From Cerina sp048266425 (GTDB taxonomy: Bacteria; Bacteroidota; Bacteroidia; Flavobacteriales; Flavobacteriaceae): a stretch of 64,000 nucleotides of DNA. This document shows positions 15,334 through 25,535 of this stretch, piece after piece; position 1 is the stretch's first letter; each line of letters starts with the position of its first letter. The translations under genes and the position numbers were made by a program. The stretch lies in assembly GCA_048266425.1 (NCBI GenBank), contig JBLWZN010000003.1, forward strand, positions 62,001 to 126,000, in the 5' to 3' direction. A model generated the notes under the pieces. That model was given only the letters and a program-made list of their open reading frames with translations, was not told where the DNA came from and ran no database searches.

Positions 15334-18300
15334 ATGAGAGGATTTTTTGTATTTTTTTTGGCACTGTGCCTTGCTCTTAATGCCTGTGGGGAGAAGGACG
15401 GAAAGCGCTTTAAAAAAATACCGGTAACCACTTCGGGAATTGCCTTTAAAAATGAACTGAAAGATACCCCCCAGCTTAATATTCTCACCTATCTCTATTA
15501 TTATAACGGGGCGGGGGTGGCCGCGGCCGACTTTAACAATGATGGGTTGGTGGATCTTTATTTTACTGCAAATCAAGGGGAGGACAAGTTGTATTTGAAC
15601 AAAGGGAATTTAAAGTTCCAGGATATTACCGAATTGGCCAATATTGTCAACAAGGGCAATTGGACCACCGGAGTTACCCATGTGGACATCAATAATGACG
15701 GGCTATTGGATATATACGTGTGCAAAGTGGGAAATTATCAGGGGATAAAGGGAAAAAATTTGCTCTTTATAAACCAGGGTGTCAATAGGGATGGCATCCC
15801 GACATTTAAGGAAGAGGCTGCAGAATATGGTTTGGATTTCTCTGGATTTTCTACCCAGGCCGCATTTTTTGATTATGACCTGGATGGGGATTTGGACATG
15901 TACCTGATGAACCATTCCGTGCATCCTAACCGAAATAATGGAAAGGGAAGTTTGCGTATGGAGGTCGATTCCCTTTCTGGGGATAGACTTTACAAAAATG
16001 AAGGCAATAAATTTGTGGACGTTAGTGCAGAGGCCGGTATTTTCCAGGGGGGAATCGGTTACGGCCTCGGTCTGGGAATCGGTGATCTTAACAACGATGG
16101 CTACCCGGACATTTACGTGGGCAATGATTTTTTTGAGAACGACTATTGTTATATCAACCATAAGGACGGGAGTTTTAAGGAAGTCATTTCCCAAGACGAG
16201 CGGAGATTTGGACATACGACCCATTTCTCTATGGGGAACGATATAGCGGATATCGATAACGATGGCTATTCGGATATCGTTTCCTTGGATATGTTGCCCG
16301 AAAATCTGGAAACGTATAAAACTTCCGGACTCGAGTATCCTTTTGCGACCTATGAATACTACCTCAAAAATGGATTTGCTCCCCAGTACATGCAAAATAC
16401 CCTTCACCTGAATTTGGATGGTGGTAATTTTGCAGAAATTGGCAACCTAAGCGGTATTTCGGCAACGGAATGGTCTTGGGGTGCGCTATTGGCCGATTTT
16501 GACAATGATGGCTTTAAGGACCTGTTCGTTTCCAACGGAATAAAAGGGGCGACGAATGATATGGATTTTATCAATTTCATAGCCAATGACAATATTCAGA
16601 AGCGGATCAGCCAAGGGATGACCCAGGAAGATATGGCCTTTATCAAGGAAATGCCCGAGAAGAAAGTGCCCAACTACTTTTTTAAGAACAATGGTGACCT
16701 CACTTTCACCGATATAACCACCACTTGGTTCCATAAGGAGGATTCCTTTAGCAATGGCTGTGTCTATGCCGATCTGGACAACGACGGGGATTTAGATCTG
16801 GTTGTGAACAATGTGGACGATGTTGCCTATATCCTTGAAAATACTTCCGAGGGGAACAACTATTTGGACGTGTCATTTAATGGCAATAGAAACAATAAAT
16901 TTGGGATTGGGACCAAGGTGATCGCTTACAAAGGTTCATCCAGCATAATGGCGGATAATTATCCGACAAGGGGATATTTATCCAGTGTGCCACCTTCGGT
17001 TCATTTGGGCCTGGGTAAGGATTCTATTTTGGACTCCTTGCAAATAATCTGGCCGGGCGGCAAATATCAAACCCTAAAATCGGTAAGGACAAATCAGAAA
17101 ATAACGGTTCTTTACGAAGAAGCCGATGGAAATATATACCAAACGCCACATAGAAAGAGCCAAAATTACTTATCCAACAGCAATGCAACCCTTCCTTTTA
17201 CCCATATGGAATCTGCTACGGTGGAGTTCAATAGGGATCCCTTGGTCCCATTTGCAAACACCAATCAAGGTCCTGGTATTTCCGTAGGCGATATCAACAA
17301 TGATGGACTGGATGATTTTATTATCAGCGGCGCAAAACGGCAGGCAACGGCTTTGTTCGTACAGGATACTTCTGGATCTTTTGCGTCTTTTCAGGCGAGT
17401 CTCTTTGAGGAAGATGCCGTAAATGAGGATGTTTCCCAAGTTTTATTCGATGCCGACGGGAATGGATTTTTGGATTTGCTGGTCGTAAGCGGTGGAAATG
17501 AGTATAGAAATGGTAGTCAGCTAAGACCTAGGCTGTACCGCAATAACCAAGGGCTTTTTAGCAAGGATACCATTCAGTTCAAGGATATTACGGTCAATGC
17601 ATCCAAAGTTGATGTAGTCGATTTTGACAATGATGGGGATTTGGATGTGGTGATTTCATCGGATCAGGTGCCTTGGCAATTTGGTGAGACCCCCGTTCAA
17701 TATCTCTTTGAAAATGATGGTAAAGGTAATTTTAGGGATATTACAATCCAGATTTCCAAGGAATTTCAACAAGTGGGGAATGTCAAGGATTTTGTTTGGG
17801 TTGATATAGATCACAATGGGTTTAAGGATCTTATAGTCGTTGGCCATTGGATGCCCGTTACCGTATTTTATAACGATGGTAGGACGTTGACAAAACGGGG
17901 GAATACTGTATTGGAGATGAGCAACGGCTGGTGGAATACCTTGGTAGCCGAAGATTTTGACAATGACGGCGATATCGACCTTATGGTTGGTAATTGGGGC
18001 GACAACAGCAAGTTTAAGGCCTCAATAGAAAAACCTATCTCCTTGTACAGATACGATTTTGACGGCAACGGAACGGTTGAGCCACTGGTGTCCTATTTTC
18101 ATGGGGATCGGGAGACGCCATTCGCTTCCAAGGAGGAATTGTCCAAGCAAATGCCGTATTTAAACAAGAACTTTCTTTCCTTTAAGAGCTTTGCCAAGGC
18201 CTCCATGAACGAGCTGTTTTCTGCAGAAAAACTAAAAGCTGCCGACAAAAAGGAAGCCTATATTTTAAGGAGCAGTTATTTTGAGAACCTCGGTAATGGC

Positions 18301-18663
18301 CAGTTTAAAATGATAGATCTTCCAACTATGGCCCAATCCTCCAAGGTCAATGGTATTTTGGTAGACGATTTTAACAAGGATGGGTTTAAGGACGTACTTC
18401 TTGTGGGCAACGATTATGAAATAAGCACCCATTTGGGCAGAATGGATGCCATGCACGGTATCATTTTGCTGAATGATCAAAAAGGAAGCTTCGCCTGGGC
18501 ACCACATCAAAATTTTGATATTCCCGGCCCTGCCAGGACCGTTAAGAAGATTCGAATACGAAATAAACCCAACCTGATTATCGGGATAAACAATGGGACC
18601 CCCCTTCTTTTAGAAGCGGATGGGTCAAATGATTCAATAAATCTTGGAGCTATAAAAAATTAG
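15334..18663 (+). CDS. FG-GAP/VCBS-repeat lipoprotein with ASPIC/UnbV domain (paralog 1)
   Basis: An 1109-residue surface or periplasmic lipoprotein (lipobox LNAC, Cys18). The N-terminal half is a beta-propeller of VCBS/FG-GAP repeats with calcium-loop motifs such as DFNNDGLVDLYF, DINNDGLLDIYV and DLDNDGDLDLVV. Residues ~509-596 form the ASPIC/UnbV domain (ending LQIIWPGGKYQTLKSV). A second propeller follows (DINNDGLDDFII, DFDNDGDLDVVI, DFDNDGDIDLMV). Near residue 930 is a conserved element, FASKEELSKQMPYLNKNFLS. Such proteins often accompany SusC/SusD systems and are thought to bind glycans or proteins, but the exact role is unknown. No catalytic motif is seen. Confidence 0.88.
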   Translation: MRGFFVFFLALCLALNACGEKDGKRFKKIPVTTSGIAFKNELKDTPQLNILTYLYYYNGAGVAAADFNNDGLVDLYFTANQGEDKLYLNKGNLKFQDITELANIVNKGNWTTGVTHVDINNDGLLDIYVCKVGNYQGIKGKNLLFINQGVNRDGIPTFKEEAAEYGLDFSGFSTQAAFFDYDLDGDLDMYLMNHSVHPNRNNGKGSLRMEVDSLSGDRLYKNEGNKFVDVSAEAGIFQGGIGYGLGLGIGDLNNDGYPDIYVGNDFFENDYCYINHKDGSFKEVISQDERRFGHTTHFSMGNDIADIDNDGYSDIVSLDMLPENLETYKTSGLEYPFATYEYYLKNGFAPQYMQNTLHLNLDGGNFAEIGNLSGISATEWSWGALLADFDNDGFKDLFVSNGIKGATNDMDFINFIANDNIQKRISQGMTQEDMAFIKEMPEKKVPNYFFKNNGDLTFTDITTTWFHKEDSFSNGCVYADLDNDGDLDLVVNNVDDVAYILENTSEGNNYLDVSFNGNRNNKFGIGTKVIAYKGSSSIMADNYPTRGYLSSVPPSVHLGLGKDSILDSLQIIWPGGKYQTLKSVRTNQKITVLYEEADGNIYQTPHRKSQNYLSNSNATLPFTHMESATVEFNRDPLVPFANTNQGPGISVGDINNDGLDDFIISGAKRQATALFVQDTSGSFASFQASLFEEDAVNEDVSQVLFDADGNGFLDLLVVSGGNEYRNGSQLRPRLYRNNQGLFSKDTIQFKDITVNASKVDVVDFDNDGDLDVVISSDQVPWQFGETPVQYLFENDGKGNFRDITIQISKEFQQVGNVKDFVWVDIDHNGFKDLIVVGHWMPVTVFYNDGRTLTKRGNTVLEMSNGWWNTLVAEDFDNDGDIDLMVGNWGDNSKFKASIEKPISLYRYDFDGNGTVEPLVSYFHGDRETPFASKEELSKQMPYLNKNFLSFKSFAKASMNELFSAEKLKAADKKEAYILRSSYFENLGNGQFKMIDLPTMAQSSKVNGILVDDFNKDGFKDVLLVGNDYEISTHLGRMDAMHGIILLNDQKGSFAWAPHQNFDIPGPARTVKKIRIRNKPNLIIGINNGTPLLLEADGSNDSINLGAIKN

Positions 18664-18664
18664 A

Positions 18665-21600
18665 ATGAAAAACGCTAAATCACTTATTTATATTCTTATC
18701 ACCCTGGTTTTAACGGTGATGATCTGGTCCTGTAAGGAATCGACAAAAAACATGGACGATCAGGCAACCAAACAACCGGAAAATACGCGGTTTAGCCTTA
18801 TGGACAAGGAGATTACGGGAATCGACTTTGTAAATAAGATCGAGAACCAAAAGGACTTCAATATTTTCACCTATCGCAACTTCTACAATGGAGGCGGCGT
18901 GGCCATAGGGGACATCAACAACGACGGCCTGCCGGATATTTATCTCACTTCCAATTTTGGTAAGAACAAGCTGTACCTCAATAAGGGGAACTTTGAGTTC
19001 CAGGATATTTCTTCCTCTAGCCAAGCAGAGGGTAACAAAGCGTGGTCCACAGGCGTGGTAATGGTAGATCTTAACGCGGATGGCCTCTTGGATATCTATG
19101 TATGTAACGCGGGAAACATTAAGGGGGATAATCAAAAGAACGAGCTTTTTATCAACAACGGGGACCTGACCTTTACCGAAAGGGCAGAGGAGTACAATTT
19201 GGCGGATAGTGGATTTACGACCCATGCCGCTTTTTTCGACTATGATAATGACGGGGATCTGGATGTCTATATCCTTAACAATAGCTTTATTCCTGTAAAT
19301 AGCCTTAATTTTTCAAATAAAAGGGACCTTAGGGCGAAGGATTGGGACGTCCCGGAAGTTTTAAAAGGAGGAGGCGATAAATTGCTCAGGAACGACAACG
19401 GAAAATTCGTGGATGTAAGCGAACAGGCAGGGATTTATGGAAGTTTGATCGGCTTTGGCCTTGGGGTTACCGTAGGGGATGTAAATGGCGATTTTTATCC
19501 GGATATTTATGTTTCCAACGACTTTTACGAGCGGGATTACCTCTATATCAATCAGCAGGACGGTACCTTTAAAGAAGGCGTGGAGGATTGGACGGCCCAT
19601 ACCAGCCTCGCTTCCATGGGTGCGGATATGCAGGATATAAATAATGATGGAAGACCGGATATTTTTGTAACGGACATGCTTCCCGAAGATGACGCCCGGT
19701 TAAAAAATACTACCCAATTTGAAACCTACGACGTGTACCAAAGGAAGTTGAACCTCGACTTTCACCATCAATACATGCAAAATTCCCTTCAGTTGAATAC
19801 AGGGAACCATGGCTTCTCCGAAATAGCCAATTACGGGGGAGTTTCTAAAACGGATTGGAGCTGGGGCGCCCTACTCTTTGATATGGATAATGATGGCTAT
19901 AAGGATATTTATGTTTGCAATGGCATCTATCACGACCTTACCAATCAGGACTTTATAGACTTTTTCGCCAATGAAATCATACAAAAAATGATGATTAGCG
20001 GCAAAATGGAAGAAAAGGATTCCGTTATCAATAAAATGCCAAGCAACCCGATTCCCAATTATGCATTTAGAAATAACCGGGATTTGACTTTTACCGACAT
20101 GACTAAGGACTGGGGTTTCAATATCCCCAGTTTCTCCAATGGTGCCGCCTACGGAGATCTGGACAATGACGGCGATTTGGACCTGGTCATTAACAACGTA
20201 AACCAGCAGGCCTTTATTTTTAAGAACAACACCCAGGAAACAGACCCCAAAAGTTACCTTAAGATCAGTTTTAAAGGAAATGGCAACAATACGTTAGGGG
20301 TTGGCGCGATAGCCCAACTTTATGTTAAAGATCAGGTGATAAGACAGGAACTTATCCCGTCCAGGGGCTTTCAGTCTTCCACGGAGTATACACTTACCGT
20401 CGGTCTTGGGGATATTAAAGAGGTAGATTCAATTTGGGTTCATTGGCCCGATCAAAAAATGCAGATCCTTAAAAATGTAAAGGTCGATCAGACGATTACT
20501 TTTGATCAAAAGGATGCAGGAACGGCACCCAAATTACACTTCAATATAGAAAGGCCCTTGTTCAAGGAAATTGCAGAAAACATGGAAAGACATCGGGAAG
20601 ATGTTCATGTAGATTTCAATTACGAGGGACTTATCTCCAAAATGCTTTCTAAAGAAGGACCGGCAATGGCGGTGGGGGATGTGGACAATGATGGCAATGA
20701 TGATGTTTTTGTTGGGGGAGCCAAAGGCCAATCGGGAAAAATTTATACACAGACCAGCGAAGGAAAACTAAAAGAGCTGAAACAGGAAATCCTTCAAACC
20801 GATGCCTCTATGGAAGATACTGCGGCCGTCTTTTTTGATGCCGATGGAGATGGCGATTTGGATCTTTTGGTCTCAACCGGTGGCAATGATCCAGATGATA
20901 GCGCCAATTATAACAACAGGTTATATTTTAACGACGGAAAAGGAAAATTCACCAAGAGATCCCTTTTGCCAACCACCCAACAAAATGTTTCTACCATTAC
21001 TGTTGCGGATTTTGACCAGGATGGCGATATGGATGTTTTTATTGGAAGCAGAAGCGTTCCGGGAACCTATGGCATCAACGCCAAACATTTGCTTTTGGAG
21101 AATATGGGCGATGGTACCTTCAAGGATGTTACCGAAAGTAAGGCCTATGATCTACAGGACGTAGGGATGATCACAAGTGCCAAATGGGCCGATATGGATG
21201 GGGATAAAAAGGTAGACCTTGTAGTTGTAGGGGATTGGATGGCCCCTATGATATTTAAAAACAATGGCAGGCGAATCCACTTGGAAAAAACATCCCTGGA
21301 TAGTTTAACGGGTTGGTGGAACTCCGTTGAGGTTGCCGATATAGATGGGGATGGAAATTTGGACTTGATTTTGGGCAACCAAGGGGACAACATGCCTTAC
21401 CGGAATTCTGTCCAAAATCCAATGAAACTTTTCGTCAACGATTTTGACAACAACGGTACCATAGAACAGATAACGACACGAAGCATAAACGGCAAGGATG
21501 TACCCATACCATTAAAGGGCGAATTGACTTCCCAAATCAGTTCCTTAAAAAAACAGTCGCTTCGCAATTCGGAATATGCCAAAAAATCCATTGATGATCT

Positions 21601-22036
21601 CTTTGCTGCCGATGTACTTCAGCGTTCTATTGTTAGGAACGCTGTAGAGTCAAGGAGCATGGTGGCCCTTAACAATGGAAATAATCAATTTACGCTGCTT
21701 CCTTTGCCCGCCCAAGTGCAGTTTTCCTGTGTCTGTGGGATTAGTTGCAGCGATGTGAACAACGACGGGAACCTGGATCTTTTGCTCGGGGGCAACAATT
21801 ATGGATTTAAGCCGCAATTTTCGCAATTGGATTCCAATTACGGCAGTCTCCTCCTAGGTAACGGGAAAGGGGAATTTAATTGGGTGCCCTATTCGGAATC
21901 CGGATTTTTTGTCAAGGGCGAGGTAAAACACATCCATAGGCTGCGCAATAAAAGCGGGAATGACATATTTATTGCGGCGAGAAATAACGATGCCCCAAAA
22001 ATTTTCGCAATTGATTACAAAGACCGGGGAAAATAG
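18665..22036 (+). CDS. FG-GAP/VCBS-repeat lipoprotein with ASPIC/UnbV domain (paralog 2)
   Basis: An 1123-residue lipoprotein (lipobox IWSC, Cys23) with the same domain order as its neighbours: propeller with DINNDGLPDIYL, DLNADGLLDIYV and DYDNDGDLDVYI; ASPIC/UnbV at about residues 528-615; second propeller; and the late element LKGELTSQISSLKKQSLRNS. The start codon is 1 base after the stop of paralog 1, so the two are almost certainly co-translated. Repeats of this type bind Ca2+ in DxDxDG loops. Function otherwise unknown. Confidence 0.88.
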   Translation: MKNAKSLIYILITLVLTVMIWSCKESTKNMDDQATKQPENTRFSLMDKEITGIDFVNKIENQKDFNIFTYRNFYNGGGVAIGDINNDGLPDIYLTSNFGKNKLYLNKGNFEFQDISSSSQAEGNKAWSTGVVMVDLNADGLLDIYVCNAGNIKGDNQKNELFINNGDLTFTERAEEYNLADSGFTTHAAFFDYDNDGDLDVYILNNSFIPVNSLNFSNKRDLRAKDWDVPEVLKGGGDKLLRNDNGKFVDVSEQAGIYGSLIGFGLGVTVGDVNGDFYPDIYVSNDFYERDYLYINQQDGTFKEGVEDWTAHTSLASMGADMQDINNDGRPDIFVTDMLPEDDARLKNTTQFETYDVYQRKLNLDFHHQYMQNSLQLNTGNHGFSEIANYGGVSKTDWSWGALLFDMDNDGYKDIYVCNGIYHDLTNQDFIDFFANEIIQKMMISGKMEEKDSVINKMPSNPIPNYAFRNNRDLTFTDMTKDWGFNIPSFSNGAAYGDLDNDGDLDLVINNVNQQAFIFKNNTQETDPKSYLKISFKGNGNNTLGVGAIAQLYVKDQVIRQELIPSRGFQSSTEYTLTVGLGDIKEVDSIWVHWPDQKMQILKNVKVDQTITFDQKDAGTAPKLHFNIERPLFKEIAENMERHREDVHVDFNYEGLISKMLSKEGPAMAVGDVDNDGNDDVFVGGAKGQSGKIYTQTSEGKLKELKQEILQTDASMEDTAAVFFDADGDGDLDLLVSTGGNDPDDSANYNNRLYFNDGKGKFTKRSLLPTTQQNVSTITVADFDQDGDMDVFIGSRSVPGTYGINAKHLLLENMGDGTFKDVTESKAYDLQDVGMITSAKWADMDGDKKVDLVVVGDWMAPMIFKNNGRRIHLEKTSLDSLTGWWNSVEVADIDGDGNLDLILGNQGDNMPYRNSVQNPMKLFVNDFDNNGTIEQITTRSINGKDVPIPLKGELTSQISSLKKQSLRNSEYAKKSIDDLFAADVLQRSIVRNAVESRSMVALNNGNNQFTLLPLPAQVQFSCVCGISCSDVNNDGNLDLLLGGNNYGFKPQFSQLDSNYGSLLLGNGKGEFNWVPYSESGFFVKGEVKHIHRLRNKSGNDIFIAARNNDAPKIFAIDYKDRGK

Positions 22037-22169
22037 ACTATAGAAAATAGAAGAGCATAGAAAATGGACCATAGAATCATGAGCCAAGACGGATAACTTA
22101 AAGTTTCATTTGCAATTTTGATTCTTGATTCGTGGGTCTTGGTTCTAATATCAAACTAGATTTATTCAT

Positions 22170-25100
22170 ATGAATAAAGTAATTATTATTGGAATTTGCT
22201 CCCTTTTGTGGTTAACGGGTTGTTCCAAAAAGGAAACCTTGTTTAAGACCATTTCTGGGGATGCTTCGGGAATCACTTTTGTAAACACACTTACCGAGAA
22301 GGAAAATCTAAATATTTTGGATTATCTCTACTTCTACAACGGTGGGGGGGTTGCCATCGGGGACATCAACAATGATGGCCTGCCCGATATATATTTTACC
22401 GGGAACCAGGTAAAAAACAAGCTGTACCTGAACAAGGGTAATCTAAAGTTCGAGGACATCACCATATCGGCGGGCGTGTCCGGTAAAAGCGACTGGAATA
22501 CGGGAGCTGTGATGGGGGATGTAAACGGGGATGGATTTCTGGATATATATGTTCTTGCCGTTGTCGGCATCAACGGTTTTGATGGGCATAACGAGCTGTT
22601 TATCAATAATGGGGACAACACCTTCTCAGAACAATCGGCTGCTTATGGTCTGGATCTGGACAATTACAGCTCTTCGGCAGCTTTTTTGGATTATGACCTG
22701 GATGGGGATCTGGACATCTACCTGTTGAACCATGCGATCCATAATCAGACTTCCTTTGGGAAGGCCGAAATAAGAAATAATAGGACCTACGAAAGCGGGG
22801 ACAAACTCTTGCGGAACGATGGGGACAAGTTTACGGATGTGAGCGAAGAGGCCGGTATCTACGGGGGTCCTAATGGATATGGCCTAGGAGTAGCCATATC
22901 GGATTTTAACCGGGATGGCTATCCGGATATTTATGTGGGCAACGATTTTCATGAGGACGATTATTTTTATGTAAACAATCAGGATGGCACCTTTTCCGAG
23001 AAGGGCAAGGAGTATTTTGGACATACGAGCCGTTTTTCCATGGGTAATGACGTGGCCGACATTAACCACGACGGGTTTCCCGATCTTATTTCATTGGATA
23101 TGCTCCCTGATGACGAAAAGGTTCTAAAAGCCTCTGCTGGGGATGATAATGTGGCGATGCTGGAAATGCGTATCAACCAATTGGGATACCATTATCAATA
23201 TTCACGCAATATGCTGCAGATCAATAAAGAGGGTAAGTCATTTAGCGAAACTGGACTTTTGAGCGGTGTGGCAGCTTCGGACTGGAGCTGGAGTGCCCTT
23301 TTTAACGATTACGATCAGGATGGCGAAGAAGATCTTTTTATTGCTAATGGTATTCCCAAGCGGCCCAATAATTTGGATTATATCAATTTCACTTCCAACG
23401 ATCAGATTCGGAATAAGTTGGACAATACCAAATTGGTAGACCAACAGGCGTTAAAGCTTATGCCCTCCGGATATGTGAACAACAGGATCTATAGGGGCAA
23501 TGGCGACCTTACCTTTACCGATAAATCCGGGGTCTGGATTTCTAAGGATACCATCATTTCCAACGGGGCGGCATATGGGGATTTGGACAATGACGGCGAT
23601 TTAGATCTAGTGACCAATAACTTGAGTCTGGAGCCCACCTTGTACATCAACCAAACCGATAAAAAGAAGGCTTCCTTGATCATAAGCTTAAAGTACAAGG
23701 ACCAAAATCCGTTTGGTATTGGAGGCAAAGTGGCGCTATATGCTGGAAATAAGAGTCAGTTCAAGGAACTGTATACGGTCCGTGGTTTCCAATCCTCTTC
23801 AGAGCCCATACTCCATTTTGGTCTGGGGGACCAAACGAAAATCGACTCCCTCCTTGTTACCTGGCCCAATGGTAAAGTGCAAATTCTTAAGAATATAGAA
23901 GTCAATCAAAATCTGAAGATTGCATATGACGAAGCCAAATGTATTGCTGCCAGACCATCGGCCGTAGTGACAAGGATATTTAATAGGGTAGAAGGAAATT
24001 TAGGACTGGACTATAGGCATGAGGAAAATCCCTTTATCGATTTTGATTTTCAAAAATTGATTCCCTATCGGGTTTCCGACCGGGGACCTGCTACTTCTAT
24101 AGGAGACTTGGATAACGACGGGAAAGAGGACGTTTTCTTCGGGGCCTCGTCCAGGAACCTGCCGCAAATTTATTTGCAAAAGGATTCTTCCTTTGTTAAA
24201 ATGGATTCCGTCTTCCAGGAATCCGAAGGTATTTACGAAGATGTTAGATCTGCCATTTCGGACTTTGATAAGGATGGGAACCCCGATTTGATTGTAGTTA
24301 CCGGGGGATCCCAATTTAAGGGCAAAACGCCAGCTATTAAGGATAGGTTGTATAAATTGAAGGGGGATAAAATGGTAAGAAAGGATTTTCCGGAATATTT
24401 CACCAATGGTGCCGCCTTGGCCATTGCCGATTATGACAACGACGGGGATACGGATATCTTTGTGGGGAATTCTTCCAATCCGCTGGATTTTGGCCATACC
24501 GCTCCTTCCTATATCCTAAGAAATGATGGGGGTAGGTTCCAAATTGAAGAAATGAAGGACCTTGAATCCATGGGAATTGTTACCGATGCCGTTTTTACCG
24601 ATTTTGATATGGACGGAAAATTAGATTTGATCGTGGTTGGGGAGTGGATGTCGCCCAAGTTTCTAAAAAACGAATCAGGAGAATTTAAGGACGTTACCGA
24701 AACGTATCTTTCTGGTATCCTGAACGGCCTTTGGCAGTCTATCGCTCCGTTCGATATTGATGGGGACGGCGATATGGATTATCTGTTGGGCAATTGGGGG
24801 ACCAATGCCAAGTTTAAGGCTAGTGAAGCGTTTCCTATGCTGATGTACTATGGGGACTTTGATCATAATTCGTCTACGGAGACCATAGTGGCCATCGAGG
24901 AAGGCGGAAAATACTATCCAATGGCAAGTTTGGACGAACTGTCCAGCCAATTGGTTTCCTTGGTAAAAAAGAAATTTCCATCCTATAAGGAATTTGCGGG
25001 GAAGGACCTGTATGAAATATTTGATAGAGAGACCTTGGGGAAGGGAACGCTATTTCAGGTAAATAACCTTAAATCGGGATATCTCAAAAATGAAAATGGA

Positions 25101-25418
25101 AAATTTACGTTCCATCCGTTTCCTACCTATCTTCAGGTTGCCCCGATCAACAAATTTTTAGTAGATGATTTTGACGGCGACTCCAAGGTCGAAGCCTTGG
25201 CGGCCGGAAACTATTTTGGTGTGACCCCGTACAACGGTAGGTTCGATGGATTTGATGGAGCCCTGATAAAGGATGAAAACACCATACTATACGGGAGCCA
25301 GATCGGTTTGGATTTTATGCAAAAAGCGATCCGAGATCTAAACGTCATTACCGTAGGCCAGAAAAAGTATCTTTTGGTCACCGTTAATAATGATGAAGTA
25401 CAACTTTATGGATTTTAA
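22170..25418 (+). CDS. FG-GAP/VCBS-repeat lipoprotein with ASPIC/UnbV domain (paralog 3)
   Basis: A 1082-residue lipoprotein (lipobox LTGC, Cys18), third member of the tandem set. It shows DINNDGLPDIYF, DVNGDGFLDIYV and DYDLDGDLDIYL in the first propeller, ASPIC/UnbV at about residues 501-588, and the late element MASLDELSSQLVSLVKKKF. The 133-bp gap to paralog 2 contains repeat-like words (ATAGAAAATAGAAGAGC and GATTCTTGATTCGTGGG), unlike the tight junction between paralogs 1 and 2. Probably surface-exposed and part of the same glycan-related locus. Confidence 0.88.
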   Translation: MNKVIIIGICSLLWLTGCSKKETLFKTISGDASGITFVNTLTEKENLNILDYLYFYNGGGVAIGDINNDGLPDIYFTGNQVKNKLYLNKGNLKFEDITISAGVSGKSDWNTGAVMGDVNGDGFLDIYVLAVVGINGFDGHNELFINNGDNTFSEQSAAYGLDLDNYSSSAAFLDYDLDGDLDIYLLNHAIHNQTSFGKAEIRNNRTYESGDKLLRNDGDKFTDVSEEAGIYGGPNGYGLGVAISDFNRDGYPDIYVGNDFHEDDYFYVNNQDGTFSEKGKEYFGHTSRFSMGNDVADINHDGFPDLISLDMLPDDEKVLKASAGDDNVAMLEMRINQLGYHYQYSRNMLQINKEGKSFSETGLLSGVAASDWSWSALFNDYDQDGEEDLFIANGIPKRPNNLDYINFTSNDQIRNKLDNTKLVDQQALKLMPSGYVNNRIYRGNGDLTFTDKSGVWISKDTIISNGAAYGDLDNDGDLDLVTNNLSLEPTLYINQTDKKKASLIISLKYKDQNPFGIGGKVALYAGNKSQFKELYTVRGFQSSSEPILHFGLGDQTKIDSLLVTWPNGKVQILKNIEVNQNLKIAYDEAKCIAARPSAVVTRIFNRVEGNLGLDYRHEENPFIDFDFQKLIPYRVSDRGPATSIGDLDNDGKEDVFFGASSRNLPQIYLQKDSSFVKMDSVFQESEGIYEDVRSAISDFDKDGNPDLIVVTGGSQFKGKTPAIKDRLYKLKGDKMVRKDFPEYFTNGAALAIADYDNDGDTDIFVGNSSNPLDFGHTAPSYILRNDGGRFQIEEMKDLESMGIVTDAVFTDFDMDGKLDLIVVGEWMSPKFLKNESGEFKDVTETYLSGILNGLWQSIAPFDIDGDGDMDYLLGNWGTNAKFKASEAFPMLMYYGDFDHNSSTETIVAIEEGGKYYPMASLDELSSQLVSLVKKKFPSYKEFAGKDLYEIFDRETLGKGTLFQVNNLKSGYLKNENGKFTFHPFPTYLQVAPINKFLVDDFDGDSKVEALAAGNYFGVTPYNGRFDGFDGALIKDENTILYGSQIGLDFMQKAIRDLNVITVGQKKYLLVTVNNDEVQLYGF

Positions 25419-25535
25419 ATCCCAAGCCAAAAAGAATAACGGGGAATCTATAGATTGAAATAAAGTAATTTGCGCAGCCTTAACGATTCCAATAGTCCGG
25501 AAGAAGGGGTTTGCCTAATCAAGTAATATAGTTTT

